Shown piece by piece: positions 1 to 7,758 of a stretch of DNA of 64,000 nt. The stretch comes from Pseudeuparius sepicola. Taxonomy: Eukaryota; Arthropoda; Insecta; Coleoptera; Anthribidae. The position numbers and the translations under genes were made by a program. The stretch is from assembly GCA_963920635.1 (NCBI GenBank), contig OY987301.1:53698560-53762559 (forward strand), read 5' to 3'. Positions within the stretch are counted from its first letter, which is position 1; every line of letters begins with the position of its first letter. Below the pieces are notes generated by a model. It worked only from the letters and a program-made list of their open reading frames with translations. It searched no databases and was not told the origin of the DNA.

Positions 1-948
1 CTTAAGCAAGCTTTACAACATGGTTTAATTCTGAAAAAAATTCACAAAGTTTTGAAATTTAAGCAGTGTACCTGGTTAGCTCCCTATATACAACTCAATA
101 CCCACTTAAGAACTGTGACAACATTAGATTTTGAAAAAAATATAATGAAACTAATGAATAATGCAATCTACGGCAAAACAATGCAAAATGTTAGAAAACA
201 TAGGATTGTGAGATTATTAAGGACGTGGGAGGATAGATACGGCGCCAAAAATTTAATTTCTAGCCCTCGTTTTAGACATAGGATAATTTTTGAAGAGAAT
301 TTAATAAGTGTCGAATTAAATAAGACAAATATTATGTTTGATAAACCTCTGTACGTTGGGATGTTTATTCTGGACATATCAAAAACCTGTGTTTACGAAT
401 TTCACTATGACTTTATGTTGAAAACATTTTCACCAACTAACTGCTTATTATTATATACTGATACTGATAGTTTAGTTTACGAAATCCGCTGTGAGGACAT
501 GTTCGAGGATGTAATTAAGAATCATATTCATCGGTTTGACACTAGTGACTATCCTGCAGATAATCAATATGGAATTCCGCTTGTAAATAAGAAGGTGCCA
601 GGACTGATGAAGGACGAATTAAATGGTCGTATTTTAACACATTTTGTTGGACTTAGATCTAAAATGTATACTTATAAGGTTCAAGGAAAAAATTTGTGTG
701 TTAAAAAATCCAAAGGTGTTACAGGTAGTGTTGTAGCGAAGCAGATAACGTATCAAGATTATTTCGATTGTTTATTCGATAAGACAGAGAAAATTGTAAA
801 TCAACGATCTATACGATCGTTTTCTCATAACGTCTTTAGCATAAGTCAATCTAAGATTGGTTTAAATCCATTTGACGATAAGCGATATTTAGTTGATAGT
901 GTTTCAACCCTTCCTTGGGGTCATAAAGATGTACGTGTGGATGAATAA
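1..948 (+). CDS. Protein-primed family B DNA polymerase, C-terminal part (element A), cut by window start
   Basis: The frame is open from base 1, so the gene starts to the left of the window. The fragment holds the palm and thumb of a Maverick/adintovirus-type protein-primed polymerase B. Motif B is seen as NNAIYGK with its upstream lysine, and motif C as YTDTDSL, the metal-binding catalytic aspartates. The upstream stretch KIHKVLKFKQ and the distal LPWG are shared with the polymerase of element B at 11.3-14.3 kb. The known role of the family is replication of the linear element from a terminal protein. No break is visible in this part. An AATAAA poly(A) signal overlaps the stop codon. It is convergent with the integrase-side genes of element A. 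Confidence 0.93.
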   Translation, partial: LKQALQHGLILKKIHKVLKFKQCTWLAPYIQLNTHLRTVTTLDFEKNIMKLMNNAIYGKTMQNVRKHRIVRLLRTWEDRYGAKNLISSPRFRHRIIFEENLISVELNKTNIMFDKPLYVGMFILDISKTCVYEFHYDFMLKTFSPTNCLLLYTDTDSLVYEIRCEDMFEDVIKNHIHRFDTSDYPADNQYGIPLVNKKVPGLMKDELNGRILTHFVGLRSKMYTYKVQGKNLCVKKSKGVTGSVVAKQITYQDYFDCLFDKTEKIVNQRSIRSFSHNVFSISQSKIGLNPFDDKRYLVDSVSTLPWGHKDVRVDE

Positions 949-1020
949 AAAATATATTTTACAAATAGTGTTTCATTCTCTTGTAGCCCCCCCACCCCTG
1001 ACGTCCCACCGCCCAGTTTG

Positions 1021-1029
1021 TATATATAA
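1021..1029 (+). promoter_or_regulatory. TATA box of the CHHC-finger gene
   Basis: TATATATAA lies 58 nt before the ATG at 1087, in the 138-bp gap between the polymerase stop and this gene. It gives the small gene its own promoter, as for several other genes of element A. Confidence 0.7.
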
Positions 1030-1086
1030 CCGAGACATCGAGCTCATTCTGCAGTCTGAAAACTTGTAACAAGAGTTCGCAGCAAC

Positions 1087-1287
1087 ATGTACAACCAGAC
1101 CATTCAGATCGAATCAGACATGGTGCCCTGCCCCTACATTGCCAGCCACATGGTACGGAGAAGTCGACTGCAGAATCATCTGGTGAAGTGTCGGCGACAG
1201 TTGGGAATCAATTGGGAAGAGTATTACCGACATATCAACAATCAGCCGTCGATGATCATAAGAAATCCCAGGATTGGCCCGGAATAA
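1087..1287 (+). CDS. Small CHHC zinc-finger protein (U11-48K/GTSF1-type finger)
   Basis: A 66-residue protein with one CHHC finger: C15-x5-H21-x9-H31-x3-C35. This spacing is exactly that of the U11-48K and gametocyte-specific factor 1 (GTSF1/Asterix) finger family, and the CPY and HLVKCR surroundings match too. Family members bind RNA (U11-48K recognises the U12-type 5' splice site; GTSF1 fingers bind tRNA and act in the piRNA pathway). Cellular GTSF1 has two fingers, and this protein has one plus a basic/aromatic tail. It has its own TATA box and a poly(A) signal overlapping its stop, so it looks like an expressed accessory gene. Its function in the element is inferred only. A captured host gene fragment is the main alternative. 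Confidence 0.8.
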   Translation: MYNQTIQIESDMVPCPYIASHMVRRSRLQNHLVKCRRQLGINWEEYYRHINNQPSMIIRNPRIGPE

Positions 1288-1348
1288 AAATGTTGTAAAA
1301 TAAAAATATTGTAAAATAAAAGTCATATTTTTTAATCAGTGCTTTATT
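1283..1348. terminator. Convergent poly(A) signals between two genes
   Basis: Three plus-strand AATAAA signals at 1283, 1299 and 1315 are spaced exactly 16 bp apart and follow the CHHC gene. A minus-strand AATAAA (TTTATT at 1343-1348) overlaps the stop codon of the opposing gene. The segment serves as a bidirectional 3' end. Confidence 0.6.
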
Positions 1349-1976
1349 CCAACCTTCTTCTATACAAGTCTGCTAACAAAAATTGATTATAATAAGAGTA
1401 CAGTTCAAAAATGCAATATGTTTCCATGCTACATACCGCATTGCACATTAAAAATACAATTTCCATTACATTTATGGCATAGTTACTACGTACTAATAAT
1501 TCATTGACCTTATCTAAAAAATTAAGGTAAAAATCATACAATTCAAAATTAATCAAAAAGCTCATCCTTAAAGTCACATATGGTGCGATATTTAGTAGCT
1601 CGAAAACCTCTGCTATGGAAAACCATTGGCTAACACCATATTTTGCAAGCAACACTCGTTGATTTCCATCTGCAGTCAACATGGTTCTTAACAATATATC
1701 GTCAAATCTGATGAACATCGGGGTACCCAGGTTGTTGGTAAAGTTGTTTAAATTATTCACTAATTCTTTCCACTCCAAATAGTCCAGCGAAATCACATTT
1801 CGTCGCACTGTTGATCGGATATTAACTTGGGGTTTGAAATATCTCATAATGCTCAAACCATTATTAATAATATATGTAGGTAATGTGAAGCATGATGATA
1901 GAAGCAGAGAATCTTCGCTTACATTGTTTACTTCTTCATGGTCGCTACCATCGGTTTCATAGCCGCTGTCAACCAT
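1344..1976 (-). CDS. Conserved protein of unknown function, downstream of integrase (element A)
   Basis: About 210 residues from the ATG at 1976. The frame is open further upstream to 2039, but this start removes overlap with the integrase and gives an N terminus beginning VDSGY, as in the related broken gene of element B at 15.73-16.6 kb. The two copies share VDSGY, ISLD..EW, NFLD.VNELL and a C-terminal METYCIFEL-like block, so the protein is conserved between diverged elements and under selection at some time. The rest looks mainly alpha-helical. No catalytic motif or membrane segment is seen. It lies 17 bp after the integrase stop on the same strand. I do not recognise its function. Confidence 0.7.
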   Translation of the reverse strand: MVDSGYETDGSDHEEVNNVSEDSLLLSSCFTLPTYIINNGLSIMRYFKPQVNIRSTVRRNVISLDYLEWKELVNNLNNFTNNLGTPMFIRFDDILLRTMLTADGNQRVLLAKYGVSQWFSIAEVFELLNIAPYVTLRMSFLINFELYDFYLNFLDKVNELLVRSNYAINVMEIVFLMCNAVCSMETYCIFELYSYYNQFLLADLYRRRLE

Positions 1977-1992
1977 CTTAACACTTGAAGCT

Positions 1993-2919
1993 CTACACGA
2001 CGTTTGACTCAGAGATCCACGAGTCATGGTCTTTATCAAAGCCCAACCATCGTACTAGCACCTTCCCCCTCTTTCTACGAAGAATCTTTTCAACCAGGTA
2101 GACATCGGGATGTTCAGTTTTTTGCAATTCTTCGCGGTAAAACCCGCCCTTTATAGGACTTCCATTTAAATCCTCTAGAAGATATGTAGGCGGGTTGGTA
2201 ATTTCTACTTTGCTTATTTTAAACAATTCTGTACTCCAACTAGGCATATATCCTTTGGCAAATACGTGTTTCACTTTACTTATTCTCACAATATCTCCAA
2301 CCTTCAATTTACTACCTCTGAAAATCTTCACGTGACTATACACTTTTTTAAGCAGATATTGTTCGTTACTTTTATTAACTTGGTTGGGTTTCATCTGAAT
2401 CACTCTATGCTTTCTGTTATTATACTCGGCAACTAGCGTAGGCAAATAATCATCCCATTTAAATTTACCATTTAGACTAAAATACTTAAATAATCGCTCT
2501 TTTAGAGTTCGTATTACTCTCTCGGCCATGGCGGCTTTCGTGATGCTAAAAGTGCTGTAATGACTAATTTTGAATTTTCGCATCAAATTTTGAAATCTAG
2601 AGTTATAAAACTCTTTGCCCTGATCAGTTTGAAGGTTGCGAGGCTTTCGAGTTCCCGATAGGATATCAGCAAAGGCGTTGGTAACATCTTCGGCAGACTT
2701 GGATTTGAGCGGTCTGCACCAAACAAATTTAGAGAAGCAATCGATTACAACCAGTATGAATTTGAAGCCATTATTGTGACTAGCATACTGATCTAACTGC
2801 GCAAGATCAGCTTGCCACAAATCGTCTAAACCTTTAATGATAGTTCGACGACGTGGATAATTTTTTCGCGCTGGTTTATGTAATTCCTTAACTACTTGAA
2901 TTTTTTCTTTACTATGCAT
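1993..2919 (-). CDS. Retroviral-type (rve) integrase with C-terminal chromodomain
   Basis: A 308-residue c-integrase of the Maverick/adintovirus type. The DDE core is intact: D38 in WQADLAQL, D99 in LQTDQGKEF, and E133 in MAERVIRTLK. A basic SH3-like region follows at about 200-260. Residues 270-308 form a chromodomain (VYLVEKIL...VLVRWLGF..DHDSW), which in retroelements can steer insertion to methylated-histone chromatin. The function is insertion of the element into host DNA. The start ATG at 2919 is 2 bp from the stop of the upstream fibre-like gene, suggesting a shared transcript. The frame has no breaks, in contrast to the element B copy at 16.67-17.58 kb. Confidence 0.93.
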   Translation of the reverse strand: MHSKEKIQVVKELHKPARKNYPRRRTIIKGLDDLWQADLAQLDQYASHNNGFKFILVVIDCFSKFVWCRPLKSKSAEDVTNAFADILSGTRKPRNLQTDQGKEFYNSRFQNLMRKFKISHYSTFSITKAAMAERVIRTLKERLFKYFSLNGKFKWDDYLPTLVAEYNNRKHRVIQMKPNQVNKSNEQYLLKKVYSHVKIFRGSKLKVGDIVRISKVKHVFAKGYMPSWSTELFKISKVEITNPPTYLLEDLNGSPIKGGFYREELQKTEHPDVYLVEKILRRKRGKVLVRWLGFDKDHDSWISESNVV

Positions 2920-2921
2920 GA

Positions 2922-3320
2922 CTATGCTCCACCCTCAAGGATCTCTGCAAGTCTGAGAGATAGTAAGGATTGCATGCTCTTACCAGTTATTTTTAAATAA
3001 TAATCTTCCATAGTTTTAACCAACTCTCTCAATTCATCGATCTTATCTTGGAAATTGTCTATCATTGTGTTGCGAATATGAAGATCGCATTCATCAGAAT
3101 GCTGTTTAAGATTTGTGTAAAAATATTGTAATGTATGAATGACCCCCTCATCGACATATTGTTTTGTGCTGGCATCGCTTTCATCGATCGGGTGATTAAC
3201 GTTGCTCAGTCTGCGGTTGCTACAATCATAGTTTCCTTCTAGAGTCAAATTTAATGTGTAAACAGGTGGGCAAGACCTGCTCCTTGATTTCGAGGCACGT
3301 CCGAACTTGTTTAAGGACAT
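2922..3320 (-). CDS. Fibre-like coiled-coil virion protein, copy 2
   Basis: 132 residues. The N terminus carries a short NKFG tag (residues 4-7). Then comes a block ending in N.RLSNVNHPID..DASTKQYVDE, which resembles the DAxTKQYVD motif common in phage and virus tail-fibre shafts, followed by a long helical region likely to form a coiled coil. The next gene upstream (3328-3690) is a paralogue with the same order of parts, so the pair arose by tandem duplication. A third relative sits at 17.89-18.20 kb in element B. A role as a trimeric spike or fibre anchored to the capsid by the NKFG end is inference, not shown. Confidence 0.6.
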   Translation of the reverse strand: MSLNKFGRASKSRSRSCPPVYTLNLTLEGNYDCSNRRLSNVNHPIDESDASTKQYVDEGVIHTLQYFYTNLKQHSDECDLHIRNTMIDNFQDKIDELRELVKTMEDYYLKITGKSMQSLLSLRLAEILEGGA

Positions 3321-3327
3321 GTTTTAA

Positions 3328-3690
3328 CTAACTTGAATGATCTATAGGGACAAATCTGTCTAATAATTTGGGATTTGGCCCGGACTGTTCACCAACCATT
3401 TTTAAATAACATTCTTCAACAATTTTAACAAATTTTCTTATTTCATCGATCTCTTTCTCCAAAGCGTCTTTCACGCTACTCTCAATATTAACATTATGTT
3501 GTTCGAGCGTGACGTTAAAAGTTTTGAATGCCTCATTCATTTGTTTGTCAACATATTGCTTTGTCACAACATCATTGCTGCTAATCGGATAATTAACGTT
3601 GCACAGTCTGCGGGTTTTCAAATCATAATCCCCGTCATTCAACGAGTAAGGAATAGTCCTTGAAACACGTCCGAACTTGTTTAAAGGCAT
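3328..3690 (-). CDS. Fibre-like coiled-coil virion protein, copy 1
   Basis: 120 residues, starting MPLNKFGR, with a central RRLCNVNYPI..NDVVTKQYVD block and a helical C-terminal half (EIDEIRKFVKIVEECYLK). The DV.TKQYVD block resembles shaft repeats of viral and phage fibres. The copy at 2922-3320 shares start tag, block and helix, but the two differ at most other positions, so the duplication is not recent. It stands 7 bp upstream of that copy and 13 bp downstream of the conserved protein gene, all on the same strand. Confidence 0.6.
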   Translation of the reverse strand: MPLNKFGRVSRTIPYSLNDGDYDLKTRRLCNVNYPISSNDVVTKQYVDKQMNEAFKTFNVTLEQHNVNIESSVKDALEKEIDEIRKFVKIVEECYLKMVGEQSGPNPKLLDRFVPIDHSS

Positions 3691-3703
3691 CTTATAAATA
3701 ACG

Positions 3704-4609
3704 TTAGAGAATAATTTTTGCTTCTTTCAATTCATTGATTATTGCTGTTATTTCGTTTTCGTGGGAAGTATTTCCGGCATCTTTTGATGCTATTAATAAC
3801 CTTAACCTGTCCACAAGTTCATTAGGATCATCCCAGTAAACACATTCCACAGGTTTTGTGTTATACTTAAGATGCATGCCAGAACCCTTTACAGGTGTGG
3901 AGGTAGCCACCGGGAACTTCATAAGAGGTTTAATAATATTAGAATACTTATTTTTGTAGCTATGTTTTAATCGTCCGTTTGAAGTAAGATGAGCACCAGT
4001 GAGATTTAAAATATCTCTGTAACTTTTCAAATCATCATCAGTACCTTCTGGATTATTATAGAAAATTAGCTGGTAGAGACCATCAGTTCCCGCGAATCGG
4101 CTATTGTTGATGATTATATCACCAGACGTTTTTTCAAAATCGATATATTTATTTCCTAGCATCCATACTGATTTAGTTTCGTCATACTTAGGACCATATG
4201 TCCTATCGATTTTAAGTGAATTAGCCATAAAGTCTGTTATACATGGTATAGATACTTTAGGATACACAGTATCAAAATGCCTGTACACTTTGTCAATTCC
4301 TTTCTCAACATCATTTAACGTTTCATTCATTTCTCCTAAAAGTGCAATTGGACTTTTCAACGACTCGCGCCACTTTTCCATAAATGATTCAACTTTTGGT
4401 TCAACTTTCGGTTTTACTTCCGGTTTTAATTCTTGCTTAACTTGTAAATTTGCTAGAGAGCTTGTCACAGGTTTGAAAATTTTTTGTAAAGTTTCATTCT
4501 CATCAAATTTCCCTATTTTTAAGGCGGTGTATTTTTTTCTAATCGTTCGAGCTAGTTCACTGATTTTCTTTGCGCGCTGCGCTTCTTGAATCTGTTCTTG
4601 CATCGACAT
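3704..4609 (-). CDS. Conserved Maverick/adintovirus protein of unknown function
   Basis: About 301 residues from the ATG at 4609. I prefer this start over 4642 because a TATA box at 4646-4654 then lies 37 nt upstream, the spacing seen at other genes here. The N-terminal part is basic and helical (QRAKKISELARTIRKKYTAL), followed by a Pro/Lys/Glu-rich linker of PKVEPKV repeats near residues 60-75. The second half has YGPKYDETKSVWMLGNK..DF and a C-terminal block YWDDPNELVDRLRLLIAS...GN..HENEI. These blocks recur in the element B copy at 18.26-19.29 kb and, from memory, in many insect Maverick elements. A virion or core role is likely from its place among structural genes, but it is unproven. Confidence 0.75.
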   Translation of the reverse strand: MSMQEQIQEAQRAKKISELARTIRKKYTALKIGKFDENETLQKIFKPVTSSLANLQVKQELKPEVKPKVEPKVESFMEKWRESLKSPIALLGEMNETLNDVEKGIDKVYRHFDTVYPKVSIPCITDFMANSLKIDRTYGPKYDETKSVWMLGNKYIDFEKTSGDIIINNSRFAGTDGLYQLIFYNNPEGTDDDLKSYRDILNLTGAHLTSNGRLKHSYKNKYSNIIKPLMKFPVATSTPVKGSGMHLKYNTKPVECVYWDDPNELVDRLRLLIASKDAGNTSHENEITAIINELKEAKIIL

Positions 4610-4638
4610 CTCGATTAATAATAAGCGTATTGTGCTTC

Positions 4639-5319
4639 TCATAACTTTATATACCTATCAAAACCTATTCTATAGCGTCCCTCATTCATATTGAAATCTT
4701 TAACAATAACTAGAGTTCCAAAATTATCATTCCAACAAAGCGAGCAGAGATTCTTGAAATCACCGTATGAGATGTCTGGTGATACGTGCTCTTCATAAAT
4801 ATGTCTAAGGTTTACCTCATCTTGTTTAAACAAAACGATTACATTACAATTGTCTCGTATTAATTGCTTAGGTATTTTTGAATATGTCTGGCAGAGATAT
4901 GCAGCATCTATATTTTTATGACGACCCATGGAGTAATATTCTCTAATTTTTTCCTGTGTCCCACAAGCCACATCATCGAAAATAAAAATTGAATTTTCTC
5001 TAGCCTCTGTTGGTGCAATGACGTCATCGTTTGAGCTAAATGGAAAATATCCAACACATTTTGCTTCTTTAAGCACGTCTTGTAGTAACTGATATTTAGG
5101 TTGGTATAGAGATTTACTGTAAAGGTAGATGTTCTTAAATTTTAAGCCATTCTCGTTGAATATTAAACTAAGCAGACTGTTTGTTTTACCACAACCGCTA
5201 GGACCGCAAAATATTGCTCTAATTGAATTTGGTAAGAGTACGCCATGTTTAGATTTCTCACTTCGAGCAAAATCTAGATTTTCGATTGGTAGAGATAGTT
5301 GATGTGATTCGATACGCAT
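4639..5319 (-). CDS. Genome-packaging ATPase (FtsK/HerA, A32-like)
   Basis: About 226 residues from the ATG at 5319. The frame is open to 5358, but a TATA box overlaps that region and the 5319 start lies 37 nt downstream of it. Walker A is GPSGCGKT (residues 40-47 from this start) and Walker B is IFIFDDV (111-117). CQTYSKIPKQLIRDNCN is the sensor region typical of Maverick and poxvirus A32-type ATPases. The known family role is pumping DNA into preformed capsids. It is intact and is followed on the same strand by the conserved protein gene. No homologue remains in element B. Confidence 0.92.
   Translation of the reverse strand: MRIESHQLSLPIENLDFARSEKSKHGVLLPNSIRAIFCGPSGCGKTNSLLSLIFNENGLKFKNIYLYSKSLYQPKYQLLQDVLKEAKCVGYFPFSSNDDVIAPTEARENSIFIFDDVACGTQEKIREYYSMGRHKNIDAAYLCQTYSKIPKQLIRDNCNVIVLFKQDEVNLRHIYEEHVSPDISYGDFKNLCSLCWNDNFGTLVIVKDFNMNEGRYRIGFDRYIKL
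4646..4659 (-). promoter_or_regulatory. TATA-type promoter with upstream GATAGG (conserved protein gene)
   Basis: On the minus strand this reads TGATAGGTATATAAAG (start shared with the flanking base). It lies just upstream of the ATPase stop codon, inside the 3' end of that gene. The same GATAGGTATAT string precedes the ATPase gene at 5356-5369, so the two genes share a promoter element. Confidence 0.6.
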
Positions 5320-5355
5320 CTTGTATACATCTAATAAGATAGCGTATGCTTGATG

Positions 5356-5369
5356 CATATATACCTATC
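5356..5369 (-). promoter_or_regulatory. TATA-type promoter with upstream GATAGG (ATPase gene)
   Basis: The minus strand reads CGATAGGTATATATG. It matches the promoter of the conserved protein gene at 4646-4659 over GATAGGTATATA. The distance to the chosen start at 5319 is 37 nt. Confidence 0.55.
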
Positions 5370-5434
5370 GGGATGTAAATAATAAACAGTTTTTCGATTA
5401 AGAATATTTATTTTCTACAACTATTACAATACAT

Positions 5435-5857
5435 TTAAGGCATGTAAGCTCGAATCTTCTGCTGCACAATACTCCTACACAGCGGGCACTTCTCCATGGA
5501 GTTTGCACAACTCATACAGCATGCCAAATGTCCACATGGAACCAGCAAGACTTATATGTTTCTGCAGTAGCATACTATACATAAAAAGTCTGGATTGGTG
5601 TTATTTACTTTTTCAGGTGGGATGTCCACAGGCTTGATTTCACCTTTAATAAATGGACAACTGGGACTCCAGCTAGCATGGTCTTGCCATGGATCATCAT
5701 CCTTTTCCCATTTATATCCTTCAATATTGCAAAATGGACACCGGACAACATCTTCGTAATTCGTATAAAAAAATCCTGCTCGGGCAAGCTTCTCTGATGA
5801 TAGGGGGCTTGACCAGTTTTCAAACGTTCTTATAAGACTCTCGTAATTATGCTCCAT
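5435..5857 (-). pseudogene. IAP-like BIR/RING protein gene with an in-frame stop between the domains
   Basis: From the ATG at 5857, residues 7-70 form a baculovirus IAP repeat: FENW, AGFFYT, a CPFC pair, W, DDPW..HASWSP.CPF, giving the C-x2-C-x16-H-x6-C zinc set. After CIVC, the first half of a RING finger, the frame hits TAA at 5552-5554. The same frame then continues without further breaks to 5435 with the rest of a C3HC4 RING (PCGH, CMSC, CPLC). The family blocks caspases and ubiquitinates targets, and large DNA viruses of insects use it against host cell death. As it stands only the 101-residue BIR part would be made. Either the gene is decaying, the stop is a sequence error, or readthrough occurs. 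It overlaps the membrane-protein gene by 28 bp. Confidence 0.85.
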
Positions 5858-6255
5858 CGCTCATTCAGTAATACTCTTACTATTTCAATAAATAATTTTG
5901 CTACTAGCAATGAAGAACATATAGTAATGTAGTAAATTAGTGGCACGAAAGCGAGGTCTTTTATATGTTGTTCTTGACTGAGGTCTCTGGGTGTGGCCAT
6001 TGTGGGCGTGGTGGAAGGTGGGACCTCCCTCCACACACTTTCAGCAATCGTATGATTTTGGAATACTGCTCGAAGTTTAAACTGAGTAGCATTTTTAGGC
6101 AGTCTTGCTACCGAAATTTTTTCAACTACCGTTTTAAATGGGAAACATCTTTTATCCTGTTCGCAAATAGATACCTTAGCATCTTCAGGGTTGTAAATAT
6201 AGAACACATTATTTATTAATGAGAACAAAATAATGTGACCCAAACTCAGCAACAT
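5830..6255 (-). CDS. Small single-pass membrane protein, function unknown
   Basis: 141 residues. Residues 2-20 are hydrophobic and fit a signal peptide or anchor. A short outer part follows, with two cysteines (C31, C37) and two N-glycosylation sites (N55-A-T, N67-H-T), then a Pro/Thr-rich stretch (79-90). Residues 101-127 form a clear transmembrane helix before a short basic tail. This layout fits a type I membrane protein, perhaps of the virion or the infected cell, but no family is recognised. A TATA box lies 36 nt upstream of the ATG. Its 3' end overlaps the IAP-like gene. Confidence 0.65.
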   Translation of the reverse strand: MLLSLGHIILFSLINNVFYIYNPEDAKVSICEQDKRCFPFKTVVEKISVARLPKNATQFKLRAVFQNHTIAESVWREVPPSTTPTMATPRDLSQEQHIKDLAFVPLIYYITICSSLLVAKLFIEIVRVLLNERWSIITRVL

Positions 6256-6288
6256 CTTGATTATAACTGAAATGTATCAGTAAATGTT

Positions 6289-6300
6289 CTTTTATATATA
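6289..6300 (-). promoter_or_regulatory. TATA box of the membrane-protein gene
   Basis: The minus strand reads TATATATAAAAG, 36 nt before the ATG at 6255 and just beyond the 3' end of the capsid gene. Confidence 0.7.
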
Positions 6301-6305
6301 CGGAT

Positions 6306-7541
6306 CTACATTAAATCTCGTACAGTTTCACTTAAAGGTAAATACTCCATGGTACAGTCATGCACAATTACGCAGTAGGCTCGAGTTCTATCAGGAAATC
6401 CATCACTATTTTCTATGTCCAACTTAACATCAACTGTGTTTATTTTTATAGATTCATTCCGGCGAGAACAGTCAATTACAAACAGGGTTGCATTATTTTT
6501 GTAATCTGCATAGCTAAGTAGCGGGCGACTCTCCATTGCATTCATGTAACTCGGATAAAATTCCACATAGTTGTGATAGGCCTCCAAAAAGTCGTTAGCA
6601 GCAAAATTCAATCTCTGACGTTCGAATGGAAAATATTCACCGTTTACAATTAATCTTACATCAGTCGCATCTATGTGATCAAATGACGTGGGATTTTTTT
6701 TAGAATTATCATTGCGATCAGTCTGAAATCCAACTATGACGTACCGAGGAGTTGACGCGGCTGCTGACGATTTTACGGCCCATATTTCTCTTTGGGAGTT
6801 TACAGTAAGATTTGGCAATTCATGTAGCTCCCATTTGCGGAACGCCATTATAATGGGACGATCAATTTTTATAGATTTAAGCAGATCCAATCTAATGATA
6901 TCATTCGGCTGAATATGTTTAACCTTTAATTCAATGTTGGAAATTGTTATTTCTGCAGTTATGGCAGGATCTGGTCTTGCAGCGTCTTGGGTTAATAATA
7001 AGGCATTGTTATCATTTCGAGCTCGTATTAGTCTCACTGTTTGTTTACCACAAATTGCCATCTGATAATCGTTGAATATTCCAAACAGATGTTTTAGCGG
7101 TATTCTTACATTGAATGTTCCATCATTGTTAACAGCAAAAGATTTATTAACCCCAACCCAGCTTGCTGTTGACATGCATTTTTCGTCATTAGCAGTATAG
7201 CAAAGATACGATCTGATCGTACTCACAATTCCGGGGTTTCTCACTACTTCTACTTCCTTGCCATTTAGTTCATAAGAAATTGAATCGAATAGAAATGCGG
7301 CACCGTTGTTGGCTAGTTTGCATTGTCCAGCACCGGTTTTCTTAGCCACTGTACCTTTGACAAAAATCGACGCATCGTACATCAACAACCATGCATCACC
7401 CTGATTAATGGTTATTTCCACAGTATCATTATTCCTAAATGACTTTACAAATGGGTAATAGGTGCGCTTCTCTAAACGTTGAATAGATTCATCATAGGTT
7501 GGGGTGCGATGCACATTAAACACTTGAGGTGTTAGGGACAT
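6306..7541 (-). CDS. Major capsid protein, double jelly-roll (hexon-like)
   Basis: About 411 residues. The ATG at 7541 is the first AUG of the frame, since the codon at 7547 is TTG. The sequence is beta-rich and carries blocks I recognise from insect Maverick/adintovirus capsid proteins: NQGDAWLLMYDA, LANNGAAFLFDSISYELNGKEVE, RNPGIVSTIRSYLCY, and MAFRKWELHELPNLT in the middle. The family folds as two jelly rolls and forms the trimeric capsomers of an icosahedral shell. The frame is intact. Upstream at 7697-7705 is a TATA box, leaving a leader of about 125 nt that overlaps the small repeat-containing frame at 7516-7758. Confidence 0.9.
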   Translation of the reverse strand: MSLTPQVFNVHRTPTYDESIQRLEKRTYYPFVKSFRNNDTVEITINQGDAWLLMYDASIFVKGTVAKKTGAGQCKLANNGAAFLFDSISYELNGKEVEVVRNPGIVSTIRSYLCYTANDEKCMSTASWVGVNKSFAVNNDGTFNVRIPLKHLFGIFNDYQMAICGKQTVRLIRARNDNNALLLTQDAARPDPAITAEITISNIELKVKHIQPNDIIRLDLLKSIKIDRPIIMAFRKWELHELPNLTVNSQREIWAVKSSAAASTPRYVIVGFQTDRNDNSKKNPTSFDHIDATDVRLIVNGEYFPFERQRLNFAANDFLEAYHNYVEFYPSYMNAMESRPLLSYADYKNNATLFVIDCSRRNESIKINTVDVKLDIENSDGFPDRTRAYCVIVHDCTMEYLPLSETVRDLM

Positions 7542-7758
7542 AGCCAAGTGCTTTCAAAAATTCTTGATTTTCCAACGAGAGACGATCTGCACTCTTCGGT
7601 GAAATATCTTTTAAAATCTGTTGATTTTCCAACGAGAGACGATCTGCACTCTTCGGTGAAATATTTGTTAGTGAATTTTTGGAGCATTGTGATTGCCTTT
7701 TATACGGTTGATATCTGTCATCAAAAACCAAAACCATTTTCACAAAAATTTCATACAC
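7516..7758 (-). CDS. Small protein with duplicated ISPKSADRLSLENQ motif
   Basis: An 80-residue frame whose start overlaps the penton stop by 8 bp and whose end overlaps the capsid gene start. It contains a 14-residue motif, ISPKSADRLSLENQ, twice, 19 codons apart, followed by EFLKALGY. The duplication keeps the frame (57 bp), which supports coding. The capsid TATA box lies inside the frame, so this protein must come from a longer upstream transcript, or the true start is different. A short virion-associated peptide is a guess. It may also be only the capsid gene leader. Confidence 0.45.
   Translation of the reverse strand: MYEIFVKMVLVFDDRYQPYKRQSQCSKNSLTNISPKSADRLSLENQQILKDISPKSADRLSLENQEFLKALGYVPNTSSV
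7564..7664. repeat. Direct repeat, two 44-bp copies 57 bp apart
   Basis: Bases 7564-7607 and 7621-7664 are identical over 44 bp. The period of 57 bp equals 19 codons of the small frame at 7516-7758. Confidence 0.95.
7697..7705 (-). promoter_or_regulatory. TATA box, probable capsid gene promoter
   Basis: CGTATAAAAGG on the minus strand. An ATG at 7687 is too close to lie on the transcript. The first usable capsid AUG is at 7541. Confidence 0.55.

Noticed and set aside
4104..4589. 161-codon plus-strand frame
   Set aside because: It is the antisense of the conserved Maverick protein, which is supported by a homologue in element B.
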